Below are positions 21,616-32,585 of a stretch of DNA of 64,000 nucleotides, in pieces (positions within the stretch are counted from its first letter, which is position 1; every line of letters begins with the position of its first letter). The notes beneath the pieces are model-generated. The model saw only the letters and a program-made list of their open reading frames with translations. It ran no database searches and had not been told where the DNA came from. Both the position numbers and the translations under genes were made by a program. The stretch lies in assembly GCA_003586115.2 (NCBI GenBank), contig QVOM02000034.1, forward strand, positions 114,901,571 through 114,965,570, read 5' to 3'. Origin of the DNA: Salvator merianae (taxonomy: Eukaryota > Chordata > Lepidosauria > Squamata > Teiidae).

Positions 21616-22085
21616 GGGCGTTTTTTCACTTTCCACATTAGAACAGGATAACTATCCTGTTCTAATGTGGAATGGACCACACAGCATGGACACCATCCAC
21701 ACTGAGGGGCCCTAGACAGGAATGCCAGCAGGATACCAGCATTCACACTGCAAATGCCGGTATCTGCTCCTGATTTTTGCCATGATAACAGCTGGGAAGC
21801 AGCCGGCCACTGCCATGGCAACCAGCAGCACTGTGGATCGTGCAGGCACAGCCACGGCACACAGGATAGCCATGCATTCACACCCGGAAGAGGGTGTGAA
21901 TGCACTTGACTGGGAGCAGGCTAGCTGGGCCCAGTCAACTTGTGGAGCACAATTTAGTGCTCCACAGCTAGCCATAATTGGGAGCAGCTGGAGTCTGCAC
22001 TGGGTCACGCAGGCCTCTGCAAAGTGCAGAGGCACTTAGCTAGCGAGTATCCTTGACACTCAGTAGCTTAAAATGTGAACAGGCT
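21616..22085 (+). mobile_element. MITE, M2 subfamily, with perfect terminal hairpin
   Basis: The left end GGGCGTTTTTTCACTTTCC and the right end AAAATGTGAACAGGCTC are inverted. Immediately inside, CCACATTAGAACAGGATA and its exact complement form an 18-bp-arm hairpin (21633-21670). The body has GTGTGAATGCACTTGACTGGGAG, GTGGAGCACAATTTAGTGCTCCAC (another palindrome) and GGGAGCAGCTGGAG. Target triplets TGC and GAT do not match, so the duplication is lost. Confidence 0.75.
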
Positions 22086-22496
22086 CGATATGTCTTCATG
22101 TCTATCTGTGTGACTATCTGATGTCCATGCAGACTCATAACTTGCATTTTCCAAACATAAACTTGTGTATATAACCTTGACCTGGAAATCTATTTTCTGC
22201 CTCATTCCAAGCCTAGAGTGGAGATCAATCTTTCATAACCCAAATCATGCCTTAATAACTATTTTCCTTTTCCTGACTGTGTGAGAATTCTGCAATAAAT
22301 TTTCAGTTTAACCTTATATTCCACATTTTCACTATTGGTTCAAAAAAAAATCCAAAGTTCAGAATGCTGATGAAATATTCACCTCTGGTCCAATAATATT
22401 TAGCAATCTTCTGGTTCTATAATATTTAGTGATCAATGACATTACACCAGCACTGTGTGAGAGAGTGTATGCACACACGTGCATGCTTTCTACTGG
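22086..22496. other. No recognised feature
   Basis: AT-rich DNA. TAATATTTAG is repeated at 22394 and 22422 in a 28-bp imperfect direct repeat. Confidence 0.4.
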
Positions 22497-23430
22497 TACA
22501 TAAGAACATGCATAAGAGGAGCCGTGCTGGATCAGGCCATGGACCATGTAGTCCAGCATTCTGTTTCACACAGAGGCCTACCAATTGCTTCTGGACATTC
22601 TCAAGCAGAATAAAAGGCAAAATCTTCACCTGTTCTTGACTCCTTGCAAATGGTTTTACAGACATCCTGCCTGTCTTTCCAACCTGAAGGCATCCATTCC
22701 AGTAGCCATTGATACACCTGTCCTCCATGAATCTGTCCAGTCCTTTCTTAAAGCTATCTAGGCTGATGGCTGTCACCACCTCATCTGGTAATAAATTCCA
22801 TAGACCGATGACCCTCTGGGCAAAAAAATATTTCCCCTTGTCAGTCCTAACTCTCCTACCCATCAGCTTCAGAGAGTGCCCCCTGGTCCTAGTGTTGTGT
22901 GGTAGAGAAGAAAACGTCTCTCTGTCCACCTTATCCATACCATGCATGATTTTATATACTTCAATCAGGTCTCCTCTTAAACACTGCTTTTCAGGGCTGA
23001 AGAGGCCAAGGCGTTGCAGCCTGATTTCGTAAGGAAGGTGTTCCAGCCCCTTGATCATTCTGGTTTCCCTTTTCTGCACCTTCTCCAGTTCCACAATATC
23101 CTTTCTGAGGTGAGGTGACCAGAATTGTACACAATATTCCAAGTGTGGTCTCACCATAGATTTATAAAGAGGCACAATGACACTTGCCGACTTGTTTTCT
23201 GTTCCCTTCAGAATTACCCCTAGCATTGAATTTGCTTTTTCACTGCCGCTGCACACTGGGTTGACACCTTCATTGAGCTGTCTACCAGAACCCCGAGATC
23301 CTTTTCCTGTTAGCAGCACATGGCATTGAATGGAGGGACTCACAATGACCTCATTATGTAGATAAGTCTTCCTCATTATTGTAGGAAGACAACTTGAAAA
23401 TGAATATATCATGAGCAGTTTTAACATGTT
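22497..23430 (-). mobile_element. CR1/L3-clade LINE, 3' fragment with reverse transcriptase C-terminus
   Basis: The minus strand is open for 333 codons (23427-22426) and encodes the end of a CR1-type ORF2: KANSMLGVI, then PLYKSMVRPHLEYCVQFW, SPHLRKDIVELEKVQKR, LPYEIRLQRLGLFS, LRGDLIEVYKIM and NTRTRGHSLKLMGR, the conserved block after the catalytic core of the reverse transcriptase. The catalytic YADD region and the endonuclease are absent, so it is 5' truncated, as is usual for LINEs. The 3' untranslated part ends at 22497 in GGCCTGATCCAGCACGGCTC and TTCTTATGTAC, a signature common in squamate L3/CR1 copies. The open frame running through the 3' untranslated DNA is accidental. The first 60 or so codons do not match the family well and may cross a junction. 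Confidence 0.9.
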
Positions 23431-23438
23431 CTTACCAT

Positions 23439-24289
23439 GGGTATAATCATACTGGGATTTTTAAAACTGCCTCAGTAAGAATGAGTGCATAATTCCTAGG
23501 TCTGCAAAAAAAAAAAAAAAAAAAAAGCCTTCCAAACACGCTTACCTTAATATAAGGCTCAAAGCTTACCCAAAGTGCAGCATATTCACTTCAACAAGAC
23601 ACCTGCCATGACTGCAGAGGGTGCTGCTCACTGATTGGACACTGGATAGGAAATCCCCACCTCTTTGCTTAACTCCTTAACTCCCAGATTTTTGTTTCTT
23701 TCAGAAACGTGAGGGGGAGATGCAAACAAATTTGTTTATAAAAGAATTTCATTTTGGTAGAAAAATGAAAACTCATATCTCTCTCTCCCCACTCTGCATT
23801 TTTAAAGAAGGTAGGATAGGGGTAATTTTTTTAGTTTCAGTTTTAGCTTCCTTCTGCAAGATTTGCTTAATTAGAATTGAATTCAAAGCAGGAAACTCTG
23901 CCCAGCTGCCAACAAGGCATCAATTGCTGCTGCTGGCTGCAGCTTTCTCTAGCAGCAGATCCTCTTATGCTCTCTGCTCTGGCCCATGGTGGCAGTGCTG
24001 CTGCCGCTGTTGGTGCCCCGATTGGCTGATTGGCTGATGGGTTCCTGTAGCCCTTGTTGGTCACCCTGCAGTAACAGCCAATTCTCGGCTGTGATTGGGT
24101 AGAGGAGCTCCCTGCCCAATTCAACTCAAGCAATGAAGCGACCCGAGAGTTGTTTTCTCCCACCTGTTGAAGGGGTGCATAATTACAGGTTTGGAGATGG
24201 GTTAAGGAGTATTTTTTTTGTTTCCAGTCTATTCCTCCAATTTCAAATTCACCCTGAATGTGACCCTAAACACTAGTCTGAACATATCC
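23439..24289. mobile_element. M4-family MITE
   Basis: The left end GGGTATAATCATACTGGGAT and the right end, read from outside as GGATATGTTCAGACTAGTG, match the ends of 13437-14295, and the body follows the same order of blocks (GCATAATTCCTAGG, AAAGCCTTCCAAACAC, GCTGCTCACTGATTGG, CTTAACTCCTTAACTCCCAG). A (A)n run of about 19 interrupts it at 23507. The duplication is not clear at this copy. Confidence 0.7.
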
Positions 24290-24387
24290 TAAATCCTGTT
24301 TCACTGCCAGCAGTATCCACACTGATGCCATATTCTAATCCTACTGTGGATCTCTTTAAAGAGGTCCACAACTAGACCAGAGTCTGT

Positions 24388-24842
24388 GGGCCTGTTCACA
24401 CCTAATCACCTGGAAGGTATAGTAATACCATATCAGTTCAGTAAGGATCAGGCAATCAGGCAGCCATCCACACTCTAAGGCCCAGTAAAGGCCCAGACCA
24501 GAGCACCAGCATTTGAAGTGTGCAGGGCCCAACCAGGGATTGCTGTGGCAACAACTGCGGCAACATCCAGTGCATGCCCAGAAGCTGCCACAGTGATCAG
24601 GACATGGCACACAACTGCACAGACACAGATGTGCCACCATGCTCACTTGCAGTGTCACACCCAGAAGTCAGTTCAAACACTACTGTCTGGGATCTTACTA
24701 GCTGCTCCTGGTCAAGCTGCAGACAGTAGTATAGTAACATCCAGGAGCAGCTGTGAGCACTCCAGGATGTGGCAGCGGCATGCAGACAGGCCTGTAGAGT
24801 GAGCAACGAATCTTTCACTAGAAAGCAAGTGTAAAGAGGCTC
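24388..24842 (+). mobile_element. MITE, GGGCC-end family
   Basis: Left end GGGCCTGTTCACACCTAATC, right end AAGTGTAAAGAGGCTC. Flanking triplets TGT and TGA agree at two of three bases. Near the left is a palindrome GGTATAGTAATACC. The body includes CAGGCAGCCATCCACAC and a run of GCTGCTCCTGGTCAAGCTG, shared with 255-723. Confidence 0.7.
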
Positions 24843-25572
24843 TGAATTCCAGGCTATGAAGGGCATGCAAACAGCACAGCACCTTAGCCAAAATCTTCTG
24901 GAGCACCTGGCAGAGGAGACACCATGATCAGATCAGGAAGATGATTTTCTCAGGATGAGGTTCATCCATTGCTTTCCAGGCTTGCTAACCCTTGCGATGT
25001 TCCCAAATGAAGGAAACTCAACTACATAATTTGTTGTAGTAGATGACTGGGTTCATGCTTTCCCCTGTAGGAAAAGAAAAAGTATCCATTTCAGCGCTGC
25101 TTTAGGAAATATCACCACTGGAAGTCAGTGTGCCTCCAAAACAGGCCCTTCCAGAAAGAGAAAAGGCAGGGAACAAAAGATCTTGGCCTTTGAAAGCTCT
25201 ACACTAGTGTAAAAGACAGCTACTGGAGCTGGGCCATGACAGACTGTCCAAATGTGGGCAGCCCTTGGAGCCTGCACCAACTGCACTCACCAGACTGTGC
25301 AACGTGGACCAGAACAGCCTAGGTAGTGTGGAAAGAATCTGAGGTTCTGTGTTTCCAAGGCTGCATTCACACATAGAAGTAATGGCTCATGGAGAGAGAC
25401 CCAGGGGCTTGGTGACTATACTCCACTATTACCATGAGGCCTGTAGCTATCCTCTGAAGTGTAAAATCCACTCTTGGTGGAGACTTGCTGGTAAACTCTG
25501 GCAAAAACTCCTAAGAGTGCTTTTGGCTGTCTTGTGCCTCCATCTCTGCTGTTTAAATTTTGGGGATACTTT

Positions 25573-25905
25573 GGGCCAATTTGCACTTGTTGCTAGCAAG
25601 CATCAAGCACACTTGCTAGCCAAGTATTTCCGCACTTTGCGGAGGCCTGAGCAGCTGGGAGCAGGCTACAGTCCCTCCCTATTGCAACTGTGGAGCACTA
25701 ATTTAGCCTTACTAGGAGCTGGTATCCAACTTCTGGTAAGGTGCGTTCGCACTTACCTGGCAATGCGGTGACCAGGCCGGTGTGATCAGCCGATTGCACC
25801 TGCACATGCCTGCACACAGTGCAGCCCTGCTGGTTGCCATAGCAGTGGCTGGCTGCTTCCAGGCCAATGCCATGGTCAGGATCAGGCACAGTTACCAGAA
25901 TTTTC
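25573..25905 (+). mobile_element. MITE, M2 subfamily, right end missing
   Basis: The left end GGGCCAATTTGCACTTGTTGC starts the M2 body: GCTAGCAAGCATCAAGC, ACTTTGCGGAGGCCTGAGCAG, GGAGCAGGCTACAG, GGAGCACTAATTTAG, GAGCTGGTATCC and GGTGCGTTCGCAC. It runs parallel to 32586 and 33955 until about 25905; the right TIR was not found. Confidence 0.65.
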
Positions 25906-27707
25906 ATGGAATTGGCAAAACAGGAAATCACCAGGGAGACTAATGTTTCAAACTCCTGACAGTGAGTTCTTTGTTCAGGAGTGCACCCTTGAGCACTTAC
26001 TCAATCAGGGGCCTGTATGAATGGCTTGATTATTTGTCTGCAGCAATTGGTAGGTTACTATATATATGGGAAGGATAGAAATTCCTATCCCAGCTGCAAT
26101 ATGACATAGATCCATGCCATGGGTAGCTCCTAAATCTGTCTGCACTGATGATGAAAGTAAAGTTGTTTAGTTCTACAGTAAATGTTTGACTTTTGCTTCT
26201 TTATGCATTAGTGGGCCTTTAATTAACAAAGGAAAGACAAGCATATCAGATGTTAGAGAATGAGACAATTTTTTACCTGCCATTGGTTGCATTCACTCTT
26301 CATGTACCATAAGAATCGGTCTGTCATTTGTGGTTAGATTTCTTCCCTTTTAGAGTGCACTTGTCTCTTTTGTTCTGCTTTGACACTGACACCATGTTTT
26401 GCTTCACTCTGAACACAAAAGCATGCATGTCCCCCTGCTACTTGTCACCTATGGCACCTGAAATTAGTATTCCCCAGTGCCAGGCAGCATATTTATGTGG
26501 AGCACAATGTCCTAACTTTGACAGGTTAGGAAACAAAACCTTTATACAATGAGCATGCCAATTGAGGCTGATTGTATTAATTGCTATTCAGGTCAGTGCA
26601 TGGATTAATTATTATGTTTGTGTAGCATGTTTGTTAAGTGGTTGCCTGATTGCTGTTCAGAAGATTGATTACTTGTTACATTTACCTTGTGGTTTCTGTG
26701 GGGAAAACCATCACTTGCATTTCATCAATTCAAAATACACAGAGGTTGGAGGAAGCAAATGGGAACTGTATGGTGATCTCTTGCTAGGAACTAATTCATA
26801 CCTGAATTGTCTCAAATGTTAAAATATGTGCAGTCTCTAGTTGGAACAACCCACAAAGCATGGATTTAGTTTTTAAGGCTAGGAGAGTTCTCCACACTCT
26901 ATATTCAAAAGCACATTGGTTCTCATCCTAAACACTATGAAATCCCTCACTAGAAGTGAGTAAACTTATGAAAAGGTGTGCATAAAGGTGCCATTTCTAA
27001 GGCCTTTTCTAGCATGATGGAGACCCTTCTGCTCTTTGGAGCTAACAGCTTCGCTTTGGAGTTGAGCTGCCAACTCTGAAGACATTGAGGGGTGAGATGT
27101 GGGTCATTTGGCCAGCATGTGTCCAGGGACGGGAGGAAGTGTCTTTACCTTGTGATACCTTATGCCACTGAGGTATGGATGCAGCCTGAAACAATGCAAA
27201 TAAGAGATGTTTGGTTTTCATAAATGTGAGTAAGAAAACACACAATATATAAATTATAAACTGTTGCATTACAATATAGAGTTTTCCATTTTTCTGTTCT
27301 GTTCTGATATGCCTTCAGATCTCTTGTTTCCAGCACTCCAGGTGAAACATGTTATTTAAAAAAGAAAACTGGCTCTATCCATCATATTCAGTTGAAAGGC
27401 CTTAGCAAACATTCAGAAGTCCAGAAACTCATCCTTAACCCTTGAGCCAGAAAATCTCCCTAGAATAGGGGAGCATTTTAATCCTTCTTATCTTGTGTGA
27501 CAGACGATATATCATGTGTCCATACAGGCTTTTTTTAATGCTTGCTGAGAACTGCTTATTGCATGTTTTATTATATTCCATAAAACATTTTTTTAAAAAA
27601 CCAGAAAGCAATATCATTTTAATTTGGCAAATCTCATCAGCATGGAGGCACCTGTGGGACATGATGATGACAAAGAGATATGCTTAAACTGCTTCAAACA
27701 GATTACT
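25906..27707. other. No recognised feature
   Basis: 1.8 kb of ordinary AT-rich sequence. Open frames are short and show no known domain. Confidence 0.4.
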
Positions 27708-27708
27708 T

Positions 27709-27758
<50 letters not shown>

Positions 27759-27759
27759 T
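27708..27759. repeat. (TC)n(AC)n compound microsatellite
   Basis: About 17 TC units followed by about 8 AC units, with one T interruption at the left. Confidence 0.95.
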
Positions 27760-28382
27760 GCACGTGCAGATGCAAGTCCCTGTGTAGAGTAAATCAGTTC
27801 CTTTCAGTGACAGCACATTTGTGCAGAAAGCACAAGGTTGTCTCCTCAGACATGAACCAGCTTGTGTTAAAACCTTGTGTCTTTCTCTCACTTGCATATA
27901 TTAAGCAGAGCGCCAACCCAAGGTAGTTTAAGCTGTTGAGCTGGGGAGACATTATGCTTGTGACAGTTGTCGGGCTGCTGGTTCTTGTTTAACTGAAGAC
28001 TCATAAATCTTCCTTAGTGCGCTGACTGTTGTGCAGATTTTCTCCATTTTTTCCCATACTGTTGGAGATGCTGAAGGGAACTTGATCTAGCATGCGTGAC
28101 AACAAGAGCTAACATACAGCTAGACTTCCTCAGGAATCATGCCTGTAACCTTTTTCCTTCACTGGGGCCTGATGGCAACTTTTGTTATTGTGCATCATGT
28201 GAATGACAGTGTGTCCTGTTTTCATATGTGGTGGAGCATGTTTTCATCTCATATCAACCCTTCAAAATGGCTGGTAGATATTGAAAGGAGTACCTCAGCG
28301 CAAAATGTATTTACATCTGATACTGCTGTAGGCTGTACAATACATAGCAGTAAGCCTCTGCTGTTTGTCAGTATCTAACTGT
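27760..28382. other. No recognised feature
   Basis: Plain sequence up to the large nested element. TGT at 28380-28382 is the left target duplication of that element. Confidence 0.4.
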
Positions 28383-28929
28383 GGGCCTTTTCGCACTTAC
28401 CTCCGTATACCGGAACAGTGAGTAGGGTTCTGTCCGGTACGGTTCGAGTGCGCTCGTTGCCGTCGCTGTACATGAACGGATCCCGCACTGGCTGTCCGTT
28501 AGTGCGAACGGGACAAACGCCGTAGTTCAGTTCGGGACGGGAGCAGGCGGAAGTCCCGCCCAGCGTAGCGCGCCATTGGTGCTCCCATGCGTCAGTCCAT
28601 CACCCCTTCCGCTCGGGGGGGGGGAGTGGGTTTTCGGAAACAGCGCTCTGTTTCCGAACTCAGGGCTGGTTTCCGAGCAGCAACTGCCTCAGGTTCCCGT
28701 GAGGGATCGGTCTGCCCCCGCAACATGTACCGCCTCCGTTTGCGGAAACCGACTTGCCTCCATTTGCGAGCAGCGGTCCGCAATGCAGGCGTGTTTCCGG
28801 ACTCTGCCGGCATGCATGCGTGAGCAAGCAGTCTCCGCCCCCTCACCGGTTCCGTCCAGGAAGTGGTGCGGACGCACTTCACCGGAACCGAACCCGATCG
28901 CGTTGGTGGGGATGAAGACTGCAAACTTC

Positions 28930-30926
28930 GGGCCTGTTCGCACTTAGGAAAAGGTGGGGTTCGGGACGCACACTAGTACGGAGCTTCTGCACTTCCGTCC
29001 AGCCTGAACTCACCCGAATTTCCCCTACCCTCACCCAATACTTACCGGAATCCAACTAGCGGTGGTGAAGTAATTTGTAGTCTTCATCGCCACCAACGCG
29101 ATCGGGTTCAGTTCCGGTGAGGTGCGTCCGCACCACTTCCTGGACGGAACTGGCAAGGGGGCGGAGAGTGCTTGCTCGCGCATGCGTGCCGGCAGAGTCC
29201 GGAAACACGCCTGCGTTGCGGACCACTGCTCGCAAATGGAGGCAAGTCGGTTTCCGCAAACGGAGGCGGTACATGTTGCGGGGGCAGACCGATCCCTCAC
29301 GGGAACCTGAGGCAGTTGCTGCTTGGAAACCAGCCCTGAATTCGGAAACAGAGCGCTGTTTCCAAAAAAACCCTTCCCCCCCCCCGAGCGGAAGGGGCAA
29401 CGGACTGACGCACGGGAGCACCAATGGCGCGCCACGCTGGGCGGGACTTCCGCCTGCTTCCGTCCCGAACCGAACTATGGCATTTGTCCCATTCACACTA
29501 ACGGACAGCCAGTGTGGGATTCGTTCATGTACAGTGAAGGAGAGTGCGGACGGTGTTAAAGGCCGAGCTCTGGGAAGATATTTTGGGGAAATTAGCTTCT
29601 GCCCAGATATTAGACCTTTGTAGGGATCGATATTTTTGGTTCTGGTTTTAATAAGCTAAATTGGCATGAAATGCCCTGATTTGGCTTGAGAAACACTCCA
29701 AACGCTGTTCTATAATTAATCAGGGTTAAAACTTTATTAAATGGAGGGCAGTCCTCCAAAACAATTTTAAAAAGAAAATAAACAAACCCCATAAATATAG
29801 ACTTCTGTATTGAATCAGAACAAGATTGAGATTAAAAGGGTAACAGAGAAACAGGAAAGGGCTGTACAGCTCTGGAAAGCCTTGAAAAGGAGGGAAAACA
29901 ATGTTTTACTATCTGAACTCAGAGCTTTGTATGAGGATAAGGTGAGAAAAGAGCCCATTTCTGCCTATTTCTATGCTAAAGCCCTATTTTCCTAAAGGAG
30001 CATCCAGTTATGGTTCTCACCCTCTTGAAGTAGCTTTTCCCTTTTTCTTCCAATGGTGGCAGCAAGTAGGAGGAGGCACAATGGAGTGGAGCTTCTCTTT
30101 CGGATCCAGGCACCAGCAGAAAGCAGTGGATATCAGGAAAGGGGGGTCTGAGCGGTTTTAGCGCTAAATTACTGCCCCAAAACGTATGATTTTTATCCAC
30201 ATTGGGAAGATTTGCCCCTCCCTCCTGGTTTCACCCCAGGGCGGAGCTTTTCCTAGGCTGTGATGCATTGATGTTAATTGAGTTTTGCACTGGCGGGAAT
30301 TTTGAGGGATGGAATAGGGAGGAGTTTGGGAAGTTAGCGCTTGTGTCATGGTTGCCCTTATTTGGTCTGTTTCCTGCCTCCCTGGCGTACGTGTGGGGAT
30401 GAGGGAATACTCCTGAACTTGATTGTTTGTCTGATAGTGGGTGCTAATAACTGCTAATGGGTTTTCTGATGACCTTTGCTCAAGACATCCTCTTTAAATC
30501 TGGTCAGAACTAGTTTTGGAAAGATCCTATTGTCCTTTTGCTTACTGTAGCTTCAGAATGTTTACTGAACCAATCAGTCTTTTGTAAGTTGCAAAATACT
30601 TACTGGTAACCATTTAATGTTTTAATGTCCTGAGCTTCTTTCAGAGAGATAGAATGGAAATGTTGGTACTTTTGCAGGCAGTTTTTTTCCTTTTTAAAAT
30701 GAATGCAGGCATAGCAAAAACATGGGTAAATTAATCCTCTCCAGGGTCCAGGAATTCTGGTCATTTCCCCTGTATTTAAAACCTGATAGTTATATTTTAT
30801 GTGCTCCTGTTATGGCAGGGCTACACATTCAGGTGTTTCGTAACAACGGCAACGAGCGCACTCGAACCGTACCAGACAGAACCCTACTCACTGTTCCAGT
30901 ATACAGAGGTAAGTGCGAAAAGGCCC
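28930..30926 (-). mobile_element. Inner MITE copy in opposite orientation, carrying a 1.3-kb insert, TSD TTC
   Basis: Ends are GGGCCTGTTCGCACTTAGG at 28930 and AGTGCGAAAAGGCCC at 30926, with TTC on both sides (28927-28929, 30927-30929). Read on the minus strand it has the same order as the outer copy: left end (30926-30846), middle arm (29537-29078), right end (29065-28930). The middle arms of the two copies form a very long inverted repeat (28470-28926 against 29078-29540) that differ at roughly 25 positions, mostly C/T or G/A changes at CpG. Between left end and middle arm lies unrelated DNA at 29538-30846. Confidence 0.9.
29538..30846. other. 1.3-kb foreign segment inside the inner MITE (possible captured host DNA)
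   Basis: Comparing the inner with the outer copy, this segment is extra: the outer reads straight through TTGCCGTCGCTGTACATG. It has normal, less CpG-rich composition and no inverted ends or clear duplication at its borders, so it does not look like a simple transposon insertion. At 29810-29995 the plus strand is open for 61 codons including QLWKALKRRENN and ELRALYEDK, and AAG|GTGAGA at 29939-29946 would serve as a splice donor. GGCGGGAATTTTGAGG at 30293 resembles an E2F site. I do not recognise the peptide. Alternatives: an older full-length element of which the others are deletion products, or filler DNA. Confidence 0.45.
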
Positions 30927-31094
30927 TTCTTGTCTACCGCTAGTTGGATTCCAGTGAGTATCGGGTAGGGGTAGGGGAATTTCGGGTGAGGTTCGGGTGA
31001 GGTTCGGGTGAGGTCGGGCCGGACGCTAGTGCGGAAGCTCCGTACTAGCGCATGTCCCAAACCTCACCTTTTCCTAAGTGCAAACAGGCCCTGT

Positions 31095-31526
31095 GTGTCC
31101 AACTATCCATGAAAGGATTTCCCAGCCCAATCCAGCAGCCAGAGTTGTTTGAGAACAATTACCGGAAACAGGTTGGATTAAATCTTCTTCCCTTTTCTCA
31201 CCAAACACTTAATGACTGGGATTTTTGAGAAAGGGATATTGATGTGTAGTGTAGTAACTATACATGCACACTGCTGCAGCTATTGCCACTCTGATGTTTA
31301 CCAGCTCTTTGGAACTGCTGCTTCCATCATCTCCAGACAACACAGAGGTACTTCCTGAGGCTGGTGCGAACTTTATCCAAATCAATTAGAAGTTATCAGA
31401 CTGGCAAATGGTGCTCTGTTAGTTTGGTCCTGCTGGGCCAAGAACAGGATTGTCTGGAACTGTGCTATTCTTACAATCTTATAGATTTTCATGCTTACTG
31501 GAAACATAAGGCTCAGTACAGTGTAC
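31095..31526. other. No recognised feature
   Basis: Non-coding DNA right of the nested element. TTTGGAACTGCTGCTTCCATCATC at about 31307 resembles a dispersed reptile repeat end but no second half was found. Confidence 0.35.
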
Positions 31527-31850
31527 AGATGTGCATGAGCTCTAAAGTTGTGCTTCACTTTGAATCAAACCTCAAACAAGTTCAAACCTGTTCATTTAAA
31601 AAAAAAAAAAAAAAACTTTGAAAATCAAGCAGGGGGGACTCTTTTTTAAGGGCAATGGTAGCCAAAATTGAACCAGATCAAGCTAAAATGTCGTTCAATT
31701 TGTTTGAATGAACATCCTTGGTTCAGGTTGATTTGAACCAGTCCCTTTTGAATGGTGGTGGTGATGGTTCAGTTCTATTCAAACTGGGTCAAACCACCGG
31801 ATTCAACTTGAACCAGATTGAACCCAAACTGGTTTAGCACATCACCAGAT
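31527..31850. repeat. Dispersed repeat rich in GAACC/GGTTC motifs, copy 1
   Basis: Starts with AGATGTGCATGAGCTCTAAAG and continues through CACTTTGAATCAAACC, a poly(A) run (31597-31615), TTTAAGGGCAATGG and many GGTTCA, TTGAACC and GAACCAG words in both orientations. A related copy with the same order is at 50731-51060. Confidence 0.6.
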
Positions 31851-32051
31851 AATGACTTGAAAGGTATAGAGAATGAAGATGTCAAGCAAAATTATCTCCT
31901 TTAACTAAATGGTTTTCTGCTCAGGTGACATGGAGTTCTTCTCGCCCTCCTTTCTGTGTTTAATGTCATTATCAGTTCTCTATTTTAGTCTTTAGTGATG
32001 TTACCTACAATTATCACTGTTATGTGTCAGAATCACTTATGACCTCCTCAG

Positions 32052-32078
32052 CACACGCGCACACACACACACACACAC

Positions 32079-32127
<49 letters not shown>

Positions 32128-32130
32128 AAG
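32052..32130. repeat. (AC)n(AG)n compound microsatellite
   Basis: About 13 AC units, a short joint, then about 20 AG units passing into AGAAAGAAAG. Frames such as alternating R/E here are not coding. Confidence 0.95.
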
Positions 32131-32329
32131 TTACCTGAAAGTACTATTAGTATTCTGTAGACCACAGCTTAGCAAACTGCCCCCTCATTTCATTTTATGT
32201 GCCCTCCTAGACCTGTTACATTTTTCCTTTTTATTCATTTCCTTCTGCAATTCATTTGTATTTTGGTATTTTATGTTTCAATTAATAATGTACTGTTTAT
32301 CATTATCATTATTTATGTAGTAATATAAT

Positions 32330-32415
32330 TATTTTGTATGTTATGCTATATTGTTTTCTGCTTTTTGTTGTAAACTGCCTTCAGCATCTTATTTTGGAAA
32401 TACAGTATACAAAAA
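32330..32415 (+). mobile_element. 3' tail of a squamate non-LTR element
   Basis: TTTTTGTTGTAAACTGCCTTCAGC followed by GGAAATACAGTATACAAA matches the GTAAACCGCC...GGCGGTATACAAAT tail pattern that also occurs at 37648, 36690 (minus) and 56700 (minus). The A/T-rich region from 32200 may belong to the same element. Confidence 0.5.
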
Positions 32416-32585
32416 AATTGAACAAATTGACTAAAGGCTGTGGCCATACACAATATTTAAGATGATCTGAGGCAGTTCCTATATCACAGCAATCAGACCA
32501 TAAAATGCCTTTCCAATTTTTCTCCAAGTTATTCCCTCCCAGTCTGATCTCTCTGGTATTTGCATTATCCCAGCACTGAGACCAT

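Larger units (their letters stand above)
28383..31091 (+). mobile_element. Outer CpG-rich PIF/Harbinger-like MITE with a same-family inverted copy inside, TSD TGT
   Basis: The outer ends are GGGCCTTTTCGCACTTACC (left) and, read from outside, GGGCCTGTTTGCACTTAGG (right). Exact TGT triplets flank it (28380-28382 and 31092-31094). It consists of a left end (28383-28463), a middle arm of about 455 bp (28470-28926), a nested element (28930-30926), and a right end (30930-31091) containing three units of an 11-bp CGGGTGAGGTT repeat. Without the nested copy and one TTC it would be about 709 bp. The sequence around the excised junction has the same length as the matching part of the inner copy, which confirms the 3-bp duplication. 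The long open frames on both strands come from CpG-rich arms and are not genes. Confidence 0.9.

Noticed and set aside
22426..23427. A 333-codon minus-strand frame as a host gene
   Set aside because: Its conserved part is CR1-type reverse transcriptase C-terminus, and the last 100 or so codons translate the LINE 3' untranslated region.
27708..27759. Tandem repeats considered as a CRISPR-like array
   Set aside because: Dinucleotide repeats without spacers, in a vertebrate genome.
28576..29623. Open frames of 80-168 codons on both strands that look alike
   Set aside because: They are the same MITE arm read in two orientations, with proline/arginine/alanine-rich nonsense peptides. The similarity between them is due to the inverted repeat.
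32024..32320. 98-codon frame with alternating R/E
   Set aside because: Microsatellite translation followed by AT-rich non-coding DNA.
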